This document shows positions 39,597-47,271 of a stretch of DNA of 60,054 nucleotides, in pieces (position 1 is the first letter of the stretch; each line of letters starts with the position of its first letter). This stretch comes from Oscillospiraceae bacterium (GTDB lineage Bacteria > Bacillota > Clostridia > Oscillospirales > Oscillospiraceae): contig JAFQTS010000089.1 of assembly GCA_017408915.1 (NCBI GenBank), forward strand, positions 1-60,054. Direction: 5' to 3'. The notes under the pieces were generated by a model. It saw nothing but the letters and a program-made list of their open reading frames with translations. It was not told the origin of the DNA and searched no databases. A program made the translations under genes and the position numbers.

Positions 39597-41150
39597 TTAT
39601 TTAGCGTACTCCACGACCTTCGTCTCACGGAGCACGTGAACCTTGATCATGCCGGGGTACTCCAGCTCGTTCTCGATGCGGCGGGCAAGCTCGCGGGCCA
39701 AGATAATCATCTCGTCCTCGCCCACCTGCTCGGGCTTGACCATGACGCGAACCTCGCGGCCGGCCTGAATGGCAAAGCTCTTCTCCACACCGGGATAGGT
39801 GCCGGTGATCTCCTCCAGCTTCTCCAGACGCTTGATGTAGTTCTCCAAGTTCTCGCGGCGTGCGCCGGGACGAGCGGCGGAGACGGCATCGGCTGCCTGC
39901 ACCAGGCAGGCCACCAGCGTCTTGCACTCCACGTCGCCATGGTGTGCCTGAATGGCGTGGATGATCTCTTCTTTTTCCTTATACTTGCGGGCATACTCCA
40001 CACCCAGTGCCACATGAGTGCCCTCAAACTCGTGGTCGAGAGCCTTGCCCAAGTCGTGCAGGAGACCTGCGCGCTTGGCGGCGTGGACATCGGCGCCCAG
40101 CTCGGCGGCCATCAAGCCGGCGATATGGGACACCTCGATGGAGTGCTGCAGCACGTTCTGACCATAGCTGGTACGGAAATGGAGCTTGCCCAAGAGCTTC
40201 TGCAGCTCGCCGTGCAAGCCACGGACACCCGTCTCCAGTACGGCACGCTCACCCTCGGAGCGGATGACGGCATCCACCTCGCGGCGTGCCTTCTCCACCA
40301 TCTCCTCAATGTGGGTGGGATGGATACGACCGTCGGCAATGAGCTTCTCCAGCGCCACGCGGGCGATCTCGCGGCGGACGGGCTCAAAGCAGGACACGGT
40401 AATGGCCTCGGGGGTATCGTCGATAATGAGATCGGCGCCGGTAGCCGTTTCGATGGCGCGGATGTTGCGGCCCTCGCGGCCGATGATGCGGCCCTTCATC
40501 TCGTCATTGGGCAGGGGTACCACACTGACGGTGATCTCGGCCACGTGATCGGCGGCGCAGCGCTGGATGGCGGTGGCCACGATCTCGCGGGCACGCTGGT
40601 CGGCCTCTTCCTTGGCGCGGGCTTCGATCTCCTTGATCTTCATAGCAGTCTCGTGGGTCACCTCGGACTCCACCTGCTGGATGAGGTAATCCTTGGCCTC
40701 CTCGGCGGTAAAGCCGGAGATGCGCTCCAGCATCTCGGTCTGGCTGCGCTTAATAAGGCGGATCTCCTCCTGCTCACGGTCGGCGGCGGCGTGCTTGGCT
40801 GCCAGCGCCTCCTCCTTCTTCTCCAGAGCTTCGGTCTTTTTGTCGATGTTCTCTTCTTTCTGCTGCAAACGGCGCTCCTGCTTCTGCAGGTCGGCGCGGC
40901 GCTCGCGGACTTCCTTCTCGTATTCGTTGCGGGAGCGCAGGATCTCTTCCTTCGCCTCCACCAGTGCCTCACGCTTCTTGCTCTCGGCATTTTTAATGGC
41001 CTCGTTGACAATGCGCAGCGCCTCTGCCTCGGCATCGGCGATCTTGCGCTGGTCAGACTTTGCCTTCTGACGGTGAATGAGAATACAAGCGAGGACGCCC
41101 AGAACAAACGCCACGACTGCCGCAATGGCAATCATTACAAAGTCGTTCAT
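39597..41150 (-). CDS. rny: Ribonuclease Y
   Basis: A 517-residue membrane endoribonuclease, the usual length. An N-terminal membrane helix (about 4-26) is followed by a long coiled coil (about 30-200, K/E/R-rich). A KH domain ([15 protein letters not shown], near 221) and an HD domain (L-L-H-D-L-G-K-A near 364, A-H-H-G-D) follow. It starts mRNA decay with 5' monophosphate preference in Firmicutes. AGGAGG is 5 nt before the ATG. ymdB, usually its direct neighbour, lies 5 kb away. The leader is long and structured. Confidence 0.96.
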   Translation of the reverse strand: MNDFVMIAIAAVVAFVLGVLACILIHRQKAKSDQRKIADAEAEALRIVNEAIKNAESKKREALVEAKEEILRSRNEYEKEVRERRADLQKQERRLQQKEENIDKKTEALEKKEEALAAKHAAADREQEEIRLIKRSQTEMLERISGFTAEEAKDYLIQQVESEVTHETAMKIKEIEARAKEEADQRAREIVATAIQRCAADHVAEITVSVVPLPNDEMKGRIIGREGRNIRAIETATGADLIIDDTPEAITVSCFEPVRREIARVALEKLIADGRIHPTHIEEMVEKARREVDAVIRSEGERAVLETGVRGLHGELQKLLGKLHFRTSYGQNVLQHSIEVSHIAGLMAAELGADVHAAKRAGLLHDLGKALDHEFEGTHVALGVEYARKYKEKEEIIHAIQAHHGDVECKTLVACLVQAADAVSAARPGARRENLENYIKRLEKLEEITGTYPGVEKSFAIQAGREVRVMVKPEQVGEDEMIILARELARRIENELEYPGMIKVHVLRETKVVEYAK

Positions 41151-41161
41151 GGTTTCCTCCT

Positions 41162-41270
41162 GTTACAGTGTAACGCTTCAAATTCGGTTGATGTGTATCA
41201 TAACAGCCGTACGGCTGTCCGTGTGTAGAAAACAACCCGAGAGAGCCCCTACTCTCCCCGATAATAATCC
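41162..41270 (-). promoter_or_regulatory. Structured 5' leader of rny
   Basis: The predicted transcript has about 120 nt before the start codon. It contains a GAGAG...CTCTC hairpin, the perfect 16 bp palindrome ACAGCCGTACGGCTGT (41203-41218) and GTTACACTGTAAC (41174-41162), whose stem ends directly at the AGGAGG site. Such a leader could be a target of RNase Y itself; that is inference. Confidence 0.5.
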
Positions 41271-41276
41271 TTATCC

Positions 41277-41305
41277 ATTTTACGCTGATTATGTTGACCT
41301 GTCAA
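41277..41305 (-). promoter_or_regulatory. Promoter of rny
   Basis: On the minus strand, TTGACA (41305-41300), a 17 bp spacer, then TAAAAT (41282-41277). Confidence 0.8.
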
Positions 41306-41335
41306 GGAAAAAACAATGTCCGGCGTTAAAAAAAT

Positions 41336-42079
41336 TTACAGCACGATGAAGCCTGCCGACACGTAGCCCGCTGTCTCCCCGTAGCCCACACTGTACCACC
41401 CGTCGTAGACACCGTACACGGTCACTGTCGCTCCACGGGGGATGGTGGTGACGATGGCGCTGGAAGTATTTGGTTTTGCGCGGAGGTTGAGTGGGTCGCG
41501 GAGGGTGTTCACCGTCCCTGTGCGGGGGGTGATGGGGGTGATGAAGGGAAGGCCGAAGTACTCCGTGAGGCTCAGCACCAGATTCTCGGCGATGGGGCGG
41601 AGATTATTCTGCACCCACCGGGCATCGGCGGTGTTGTCGTGGTAGCCGATTTCGAGGAGCACCGAGGGGGCTTTCGGCTGACGCACCTCGCCGAGGGCGG
41701 TGGTAGGGCGGGTGGTGACGCGGTCGGGCAGGGGGTAGATGGCCTTCAAATTGTCGGCGAAGATGGTGGCGGCGCGGCGGCCGTTTCTCGAGGTGGGGTA
41801 ATAAAAGGCGATGATGCCCCGCACGCGGCCTTCCGTCACGCCGTCACCCGAGGCGTTGGAGTGGAGGGCGAGGTAGAGGTCGTAGGTGCCGCGGTTGGCT
41901 TGGGCGATGGAGCTGGCGGCGGTCATGTCGGGGGTGTTGCGCTGAAAGCGGATGGTGTTGGCGCGGAGATAGGGCTCCATCTCGTCGGCGATGCGGTTCA
42001 TGAAGTACTCCTCCGAGCCTGCCCCTGTGATGTAGGGGTTGAACTCCTGTGTGGAGGGACTGAGATAGATGATGGGCAT
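41336..42079 (-). CDS. N-acetylmuramoyl-L-alanine amidase-like protein (Amidase_3 plus SH3)
   Basis: A 247-residue protein without a signal peptide. Residues 1-180 fit Amidase_3: S-E-E-Y-F-M-N-R-I-A (zinc-ligand Glu near 23), L-A-L-H-S-N-A (H73) and P-S-V-L-L-E-I-G-Y-H-D-N (catalytic Glu). The usual first motif D-P-G-H-G-G reads S-P-S-T-Q-E, so the first zinc histidine is missing. A bacterial SH3-like domain fills the C-terminus (N-L-R-A-K-P, G-W-Y-S-V-G-Y, G-Y-V-S-A). It may bind or cut peptidoglycan, perhaps in spores or as a former phage lysin. AAGGAGG fixes the start at 42079. Confidence 0.78.
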   Translation of the reverse strand: MPIIYLSPSTQEFNPYITGAGSEEYFMNRIADEMEPYLRANTIRFQRNTPDMTAASSIAQANRGTYDLYLALHSNASGDGVTEGRVRGIIAFYYPTSRNGRRAATIFADNLKAIYPLPDRVTTRPTTALGEVRQPKAPSVLLEIGYHDNTADARWVQNNLRPIAENLVLSLTEYFGLPFITPITPRTGTVNTLRDPLNLRAKPNTSSAIVTTIPRGATVTVYGVYDGWYSVGYGETAGYVSAGFIVL

Positions 42080-42172
42080 AGTGCTGCCTCCTTGATGTAG
42101 TGATGGTAAGGCAGTATATGCGTTTTCCTTTGTCTTTGTGACCTTGTTTTTCGGGAATGTTCGTACTTTGTT

Positions 42173-42255
42173 GTAGGGCGGGGTGCCCACACCCCGCCGC
42201 AATTTACAAAAAAATGTCTCGACGGACGCGGCGGCCTGTGGGCAGGCCGCCCTAC
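42173..42255. repeat. GTAGGG/CCCTAC paired element, copy B
   Basis: GTAGGGCGGGGTGCCCACACC plus CCGCCG, a 27 bp A-rich spacer, then GGCGGCCTGTGGGCAGGCCG plus CCCTAC. Both halves match copy A (21056-21136) almost exactly; only the spacer differs. Confidence 0.75.
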
Positions 42256-42317
42256 AAGGTCTCAAGAGATTTACAGTAGAAGGATACCTGTTAATTGTTC
42301 CTTGTTACTTGTTAATT

Positions 42318-42345
42318 AAAAAAGAGCCCCGTAGGGCTCTTTTTA
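42318..42345 (-). terminator. Terminator of the ybaK-ansA-azlCD operon
   Basis: AAAAAAGAGCCCC GTA GGGCTCTTTTT, overlapping the azlD stop codon on the minus strand. Confidence 0.85.
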
Positions 42346-42672
42346 GAATACAAGTTGCACCAGCACCATATATACCGCTGTACCCACGACGATGGAGAGG
42401 AACGTGTTCTTCCGCCATAGGTGCAGCGCCGCTACCACCGCCACGGCGATGATTTGCGGCAGGAAATTGCCCATAGCATCGAAGGTGGTACTGCGCAGGC
42501 AATACACCACCAGCGTTGCCATCACCGCCATAGGCAGGATGCGGCCTAGGTATTTCACGATTTTCGGCACTTCCCGTCCGCCAAACAGCAAAAACGGCAA
42601 GGCACGCTCCAAAAACGTACACACCACGCACACGGCGATAATGGCGATACTATAACCCACAGAAATGGTCAT
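42343..42672 (-). CDS. azlD: AzlD-type branched-chain amino acid exporter, small subunit
   Basis: A 109-residue protein with about four membrane helices. T-F-L-E-R-A-L-P-F-L-L-F and V-K-Y-L-G-R-I-L-P-M-A-V-M are typical of AzlD, the partner of AzlC. Together they export branched-chain amino acids or analogues such as 4-azaleucine. The gene overlaps azlC by 4 bp and ends the operon. Confidence 0.9.
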   Translation of the reverse strand: MTISVGYSIAIIAVCVVCTFLERALPFLLFGGREVPKIVKYLGRILPMAVMATLVVYCLRSTTFDAMGNFLPQIIAVAVVAALHLWRKNTFLSIVVGTAVYMVLVQLVF

Positions 42673-43376
42673 GCCGCCACCTCCTCTTCCACCGTGTACT
42701 GCTCAAGACGGGGGCGCAGTAGACACAGCACCGCCACCGTAATGAGGAGGGAGGGCAGGATGAAGTTGGCTGCCCCGAAAAGGAGGATGCACACGATGCC
42801 CGACACCACGGCGATGGCGGCAGGCAGCATGGTTTTCGCCTCACGCAGCTGGTCGATGAGAATCACCACGAAAAGGGCCGTGAGGGAAAAGTCGATGCCC
42901 GTGGTGTCGAAGGTGATGAGCTGCCCCACCAAGCCGCCCATGAAGGTGAACACCAGCCAATAAAACAGCACGAAACCCGCGCTAAAGAGGTGCGCCCACT
43001 TCTCATCCACCCCCTCTTGGGGCTTGTGGGCGCAGTGGAGGGAATAGCTTTCGTCCGACAGGGAGTAAATAAGAAACAGGCGGCTGCCGCTGCCAAAGCT
43101 GCGGAAGCGCTCCACAAAGCTGATGCCATAGAAAATATGGCGGGAGTTCAGGAGCAGCGCCAGCAGCGCTACGGTAATAAGGGGCGTGCCGTTGACAAAA
43201 AATTCCACCATCAAAAACTGCAGCGAACCTGCCAGCACCGTCAGGGAGGTGAGGGTAGACCACAGGAAATTGTAGCCGATGCTCTCCATCAGCACGCCGT
43301 AGGCGAGGCCGAGAGGGAAAAAGCCCAGCATGATGGGGACAGTGCGGCGAAAGGCGTAGAGGAAAGTTTGTTTCAT
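42669..43376 (-). CDS. azlC: AzlC-type branched-chain amino acid exporter, large subunit
   Basis: A 235-residue protein with about seven helices. P-I-M-L-G-F-F-P-L-G-L-A-Y-G and L-L-N-S-R-H-I-F-Y-G-I-S match AzlC. It lies 14 bp after the asparaginase gene and overlaps azlD. The ribosome site is weak (GAAGAAACG), so translation may depend on the upstream gene. The operon context (asparaginase, YbaK) hints at amino acid homeostasis. Confidence 0.9.
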   Translation of the reverse strand: MKQTFLYAFRRTVPIMLGFFPLGLAYGVLMESIGYNFLWSTLTSLTVLAGSLQFLMVEFFVNGTPLITVALLALLLNSRHIFYGISFVERFRSFGSGSRLFLIYSLSDESYSLHCAHKPQEGVDEKWAHLFSAGFVLFYWLVFTFMGGLVGQLITFDTTGIDFSLTALFVVILIDQLREAKTMLPAAIAVVSGIVCILLFGAANFILPSLLITVAVLCLLRPRLEQYTVEEEVAA

Positions 43377-43390
43377 AGGCGTTTCTTCTT

Positions 43391-44383
43391 TTAGGAGTTA
43401 CTATACAAAATGTCCTGTGCTACAGGTGCGTAGAAGAGCTTCTCCACCGTGTCAAAGTCACGGGTTTGGGCGAGAATCCACATGAGCTTGGCGACTGCCG
43501 CCTCGGTGGTCATGTCGTAGGCCTCCAACAGGCGCAGATTCTGCTTCAAGCGCCCGCCCACATGGTACACGCCCAAGTCGCTGCCCTCATTGGGCACTTG
43601 GGTGGTCATGACTAAAATCTTCCCCGCCTCCACGGCGCGGCGCAAAATGCCGTACATGTCGCCGTACTCGGGGAGACCGCCCACGCCGAAGCTCTCGATA
43701 ATGAGACCGTCATATTGCGCCGCCATAAAGGCCACCAGTGCAGGGTCAGTGCCAGGAATCAGCTTCAACAGCCCCACATTGGTATCCACTTTGTCGTAAA
43801 AGATGGGTTTCTCCCCCACTTCAGAGCGGATATACTGCAACAGCCGCCCATCCTGCACCACCGCCAAGTCGGGGTGGTTCACGCTGGAGAAGGCTTGGAA
43901 GCTCTTAGAGCAGGTCTTGCGGGCACGAGTGCCGAGGATGACCTTGCCGTTAAAGACGATTTGCACGCCGCCGCAGCCGCGACAGGCGTAGAGGAACGCG
44001 TCGCAGAGATTGCGCTTAGAGTCGGTGCCGTCGAACCAAATGGGCTTCTGGGCACCCGTCAAAACGATGGGCTTGGGGCTATTTTGAATGAGGTAGCTGA
44101 GAGCCGCCGCCGTGTAGGCCATGGTGTCCGTGCCGTGGCTGATGACGAAGCCGTCATAATCATCGTACTTCTCCTGAATGGTCTTGGCAACGCCCACCCA
44201 GTGCTTGGGCTCAATGGAGGTGGAGTCGAGGCTGTAGAGCTGCACGCAGTCCACATGGCACTCCTTGCCCACAGAGGGGACGAAGGACAGCAGCTGCTCC
44301 GTACTCAGTTCGGGGGTCAAGCCGTCGCCGCCCATTTCGCTGGCGATGGTGCCGCCTGTACCAATCATCAAAATTCGCTTCAT
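43391..44383 (-). CDS. ansA: Type I L-asparaginase
   Basis: A 330-residue cytoplasmic enzyme hydrolysing asparagine to aspartate and ammonia. The two catalytic threonine motifs are I-G-T-G-G-T-I-A-S near the N-terminus and S-H-G-T-D-T-M (near 85), with V-L-T-G-A-Q-K-P after it. There is no signal peptide, which fits the low-affinity cytoplasmic type I. ATG 44383 is preferred over GTG 44392 because GAGGTGA lies at the right distance. It is the third gene of a five-gene operon. Confidence 0.93.
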   Translation of the reverse strand: MKRILMIGTGGTIASEMGGDGLTPELSTEQLLSFVPSVGKECHVDCVQLYSLDSTSIEPKHWVGVAKTIQEKYDDYDGFVISHGTDTMAYTAAALSYLIQNSPKPIVLTGAQKPIWFDGTDSKRNLCDAFLYACRGCGGVQIVFNGKVILGTRARKTCSKSFQAFSSVNHPDLAVVQDGRLLQYIRSEVGEKPIFYDKVDTNVGLLKLIPGTDPALVAFMAAQYDGLIIESFGVGGLPEYGDMYGILRRAVEAGKILVMTTQVPNEGSDLGVYHVGGRLKQNLRLLEAYDMTTEAAVAKLMWILAQTRDFDTVEKLFYAPVAQDILYSNS

Positions 44384-44395
44384 GTCCTTCACCTC

Positions 44396-45490
44396 TCACT
44401 CTCTGCCGTCCAAGGCGTCTGCGCCGAAGCGGACAGCCAATTCGATTTTCCGCCGCTCCTCGTCGCTTTCCGCCGCCTCGAGGCGCTGCTTCATCTTCTG
44501 CAGGAAAATGCCCCGCAGGGAATCCTCGCCGCAGCCCGCCCAAATATCGCGGCGTGCCGTACGGTGATCCCGCAGCTCCAATTGGTAGAATTTGGGCGCT
44601 ATCTGCTGCTCCAAGGCCGCCAAGACCTCCCCTTCGCCGCTCCGCTCACCTGTCAAGATGATGCGGTAGAGGTCATCCTCTGTGCGGGGGGGCAGGGATT
44701 CCAAGATAGCCTCGGTCAAGTCGCGGCCTGTCACATCCACGGAGTGGATGCAGTAATGGCGGCGGGCAAAGGGGACAAAGCGCATGGCGACAGTGCCATC
44801 GCCAATATCGCCCAGCAAGAAGCCCTTCTCCCCCAGTTCATCGAAGCCGCGACCCTCCAAGCAGCCGCAATAAGCGTAGCTGACCGACCCCGCCGTTTGC
44901 ACGCCATCGTAGCGATGAACGTGCCCCAGTGCGAGGTAATCAAGGCCGCTTTTGGCAATATCTTCTACACGGATGGGGCGATAGTGGCTGTCCTTACTGC
45001 CCACCTCGCCGTGGAGGAGGCCGATTTTCGTCAGTTCTCCGTCCTCAGGGCGCACGGAAAAGCCCGAAAGGCCCGCCTCCGTCACCTCGCCTTCCGTAAA
45101 GGCCGCGCCATAGACCACGCAGCCGTACTGGGGGAAGGCGATGCGCTCCATGGCGGGAGATGTGAAGATGTGGACATTCTCGCTCCACAAGGTGGTGGCG
45201 TAGGGGCTGCCCGCGGTGTAGTAATCGTGGTTGCCCGGGGCAATGACCACCTCGCCGCGAAAGGCGGACAGGGCAGCGGACAGCTCCGCTCCCGTCTGAC
45301 CATAGACGGCGTCGCTGTCTAAGAGGTCGCCTGCCAATAAAAGGAGCTGCGCCCCGTGGTCGTTGCCATAGTCCACCATCGAGCGCACCAAGTCGCGGCT
45401 CTCCTGCCGACGCTGGCGAGCCTGCTCGGGACTTAGGCCGCCGTAGGCGCTGTCGAGATGGAAATCCGATGCGTGAAGGACGCGCACCAT
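44396..45490 (-). CDS. Metallophosphoesterase, SbcD/YhaO-type DNA exonuclease-like
   Basis: A 364-residue calcineurin-like phosphoesterase. Motifs are H-A-S-D-F-H-L-D at the N-terminus, L-L-A-G-D-L-L-D (near 58), P-G-N-H-D (near 89) and A-L-G-H-V-H (near 195). This is the layout of SbcD/Mre11-like proteins and of B. subtilis YhaO. A partner ATPase (SbcC/YhaN) would be expected next door but is not found; instead ansA follows. The role in DNA repair is inferred from family only. The start is 1 bp after the ybaK stop. Confidence 0.82.
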   Translation of the reverse strand: MVRVLHASDFHLDSAYGGLSPEQARQRRQESRDLVRSMVDYGNDHGAQLLLLAGDLLDSDAVYGQTGAELSAALSAFRGEVVIAPGNHDYYTAGSPYATTLWSENVHIFTSPAMERIAFPQYGCVVYGAAFTEGEVTEAGLSGFSVRPEDGELTKIGLLHGEVGSKDSHYRPIRVEDIAKSGLDYLALGHVHRYDGVQTAGSVSYAYCGCLEGRGFDELGEKGFLLGDIGDGTVAMRFVPFARRHYCIHSVDVTGRDLTEAILESLPPRTEDDLYRIILTGERSGEGEVLAALEQQIAPKFYQLELRDHRTARRDIWAGCGEDSLRGIFLQKMKQRLEAAESDEERRKIELAVRFGADALDGRE

Positions 45491-45491
45491 G

Positions 45492-45983
45492 TTACTGAGC
45501 CTCCTCTTCCTGCCAGCCCTTGCACACGTCCACCCACTCCACGAAGTTCTCGCCGCAGCAGCGCTCCAGCTCATCGCAGGTCAGTTCAATGGCGCTTGCG
45601 GCGCTGCCCACGGCGGGGAACACGGTTGCAAAGCGGCGCAGGGACACATCGAGATAGGTCTTCACATCGGCGGGCAGGGCGAAGGGGCACACGCCACCGG
45701 GTGCGTGACCGATGCGCTCCACAGCCTCTTCAAAGGTCAGCATTTTGGCCTTTGCGCCGTAGTAGTGCTTATATTTGCTGTTGTCCACCTTGGCATCGCC
45801 AGCGGCGACAATCAGAATGGGGTCTTCATGTACCTTAAAGCTGAGGGTCTTGGCGATACGAGCGCCTTCCACACCCACGGCCTGTGCCGCCAGCTCCACG
45901 GTGGCGGAGGACACCTCAAACTCCTGCATACGGTCCTCAACGCCGTAGGCCTTCAGATACTCACGAACTTTTTCAACAGACAT
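45492..45983 (-). CDS. ybaK: YbaK/EbsC-type aminoacyl-tRNA deacylase
   Basis: A 163-residue protein of the YbaK/ProX fold. V-A-A-G-D-A-K-V-D near the middle and the loop G-H-A-P-G-G-V-C-P-F-A-L are the conserved editing-site features. YbaK-type enzymes remove mischarged cysteine (or other small amino acids) from tRNA-Pro. AAAGGAG precedes the ATG. It is the first gene of the operon ybaK-phosphoesterase-ansA-azlC-azlD. Confidence 0.9.
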   Translation of the reverse strand: MSVEKVREYLKAYGVEDRMQEFEVSSATVELAAQAVGVEGARIAKTLSFKVHEDPILIVAAGDAKVDNSKYKHYYGAKAKMLTFEEAVERIGHAPGGVCPFALPADVKTYLDVSLRRFATVFPAVGSAASAIELTCDELERCCGENFVEWVDVCKGWQEEEAQ

Positions 45984-46054
45984 GGTTTTGTTTCTCCTTT
46001 GGGTTCTTTGGTTATATGTAAATCATTGTGATTTTACTTGTGTTGCTGAATCCC

Positions 46055-46178
46055 AAGCCTCCCTTGTGTAAAGGGAGGTGGATTTTGCCGAAGGCAAAAG
46101 ACGGAGGGATTGTCCTATTTCGTGTCAACCCCTCAGTCAGCCTTTCGGCTGACAGCTCCCCTTACACAGGGGAGCCTT
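46055..46178. repeat. Long nested palindrome, copy R2
   Basis: AAGCCTCCCTTGTGTAAAGG followed by GAGG opens it, and CTCCCCTTACACAGGGGAGC plus CTT closes it. A GCCGAAGGC hairpin, ACGGAGGGATTGTC and a TCAGCCTTTCGGCTGA hairpin lie between. Confidence 0.75.
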
Positions 46179-46201
46179 TGGTGCAATGCTCCTTAATTTC
46201 C

Positions 46202-46984
46202 TTATCGAATATCGACCCGCTCCACTCCCACGCACAGCCCCGTATCGCTGTCGAGGGTGAAAATGCAACCCTGCGCCTTATTAGGGCCGTCGGCGAAGCG
46301 ATAGCGTCCCGCAAGACCACCGAGGAAAAACTCGATACTCTGCTCAGGGGGAATGCCCAGCACCGACTCGATAGCCCCCGTCATGCCAAGGTCGGTAATG
46401 TAGCCCGTGCCCTTGGGGTTGACGCGCTCATCGGCGGTGGGCACATGGGTGTGGGTGCCCCACACCGCGCTTACCCGCCCATCGAGATAGTAGCCCAGCG
46501 CCAGCTTTTCACTGGTGGCCTGTGCGTGGAAATCCACGAGGGTAAAAGTGGGCTTATCCTTCTCCAACGAGGCAAGGAGCTTGTCCGCCGTGGTGAAGGG
46601 GTCGGCGGCCTTCCAGTCGAGGTCGCGGCGACCAATGAGGGAGATGACGGCGATGCGAATAGAGCCGCAGTCGTAGACCCCCATTCCCCGCCCTGGCATA
46701 CGACCCGAGAGATTGGCGGGACGGAGAATATAGCGGTTATCCTCCAAGTAGTCGCGAATCTGCATCCGCCCGAAGGTGTGGTTGCCGAGAGTGATGACGT
46801 CCGCCCCTGCGGCAAAGAGGGCATCGGCCTGTGCGGGGATAATGCCCGTACCCGAGGCGTTTTCGCCGTTAATGACGGTGAAGTGGATGTTCTTCAGTTT
46901 CTGCACAGAGCGCAGGTGCTTTTGCACATGGCGCACCGCGTCCTCACTGGTCACATCGCCCAAGGCGAGAATATTGTAAAGCAT
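46202..46984 (-). CDS. ymdB: YmdB-type metallophosphoesterase (TIGR00282)
   Basis: A 260-residue phosphodiesterase; the B. subtilis member hydrolyses 2',3'-cAMP and affects biofilm and motility. Motifs are L-A-L-G-D-V near the N-terminus, V-I-N-G-E-N-A-S-G-T-G-I, L-G-N-H-T-F (near 68), V-D-F-H-A-Q-A-T-S-E-K and G-T-H-T-H-V-P-T-A-D. All are diagnostic for YmdB. AGGAGG precedes ATG 46984. It is flanked on both sides by long palindromic repeats (R2 and R3). rny, its usual neighbour, is at 39597-41150. Confidence 0.93.
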   Translation of the reverse strand: MLYNILALGDVTSEDAVRHVQKHLRSVQKLKNIHFTVINGENASGTGIIPAQADALFAAGADVITLGNHTFGRMQIRDYLEDNRYILRPANLSGRMPGRGMGVYDCGSIRIAVISLIGRRDLDWKAADPFTTADKLLASLEKDKPTFTLVDFHAQATSEKLALGYYLDGRVSAVWGTHTHVPTADERVNPKGTGYITDLGMTGAIESVLGIPPEQSIEFFLGGLAGRYRFADGPNKAQGCIFTLDSDTGLCVGVERVDIR

Positions 46985-47128
46985 TGCCGTGTCCTCCTTC
47001 GGGGGAATTTTCCTTAATAGAGTATTATGCCACAAATTGTGGAAAGAGGCAAGGGGGAAAGGGATTGACAGGCATGAAAAAAGAGACCTCCCTTGTGTGT
47101 GAGAGGTCTCAAAAGGTGAGGCGCACCC

Positions 47129-47249
47129 AAGGCCCCCTTGTGTAAAGGGGGCTGGCTCGCCGTTAGGCGAGACTGGGGGATTGACCCGAAAATGACAATC
47201 CCTCCGACCTCGCTACGCTCGGCCACCTCCCTTTACACAAGGGAGGCTT
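47129..47249. repeat. Long nested palindrome, copy R3
   Basis: AAGGCCCCCTTGTGTAAAGG plus GGGC opens, CTCCCTTTACACAAGGGAGG plus CTT closes. Inside are CTCGCCGTTAGGCGAG, GACTGGGGGATTG facing CAATCCCTCC, and a CGAG-type hairpin around CTACG. Confidence 0.78.
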
Positions 47250-47271
47250 TACTGCGGTGCTTTTTTAAATC

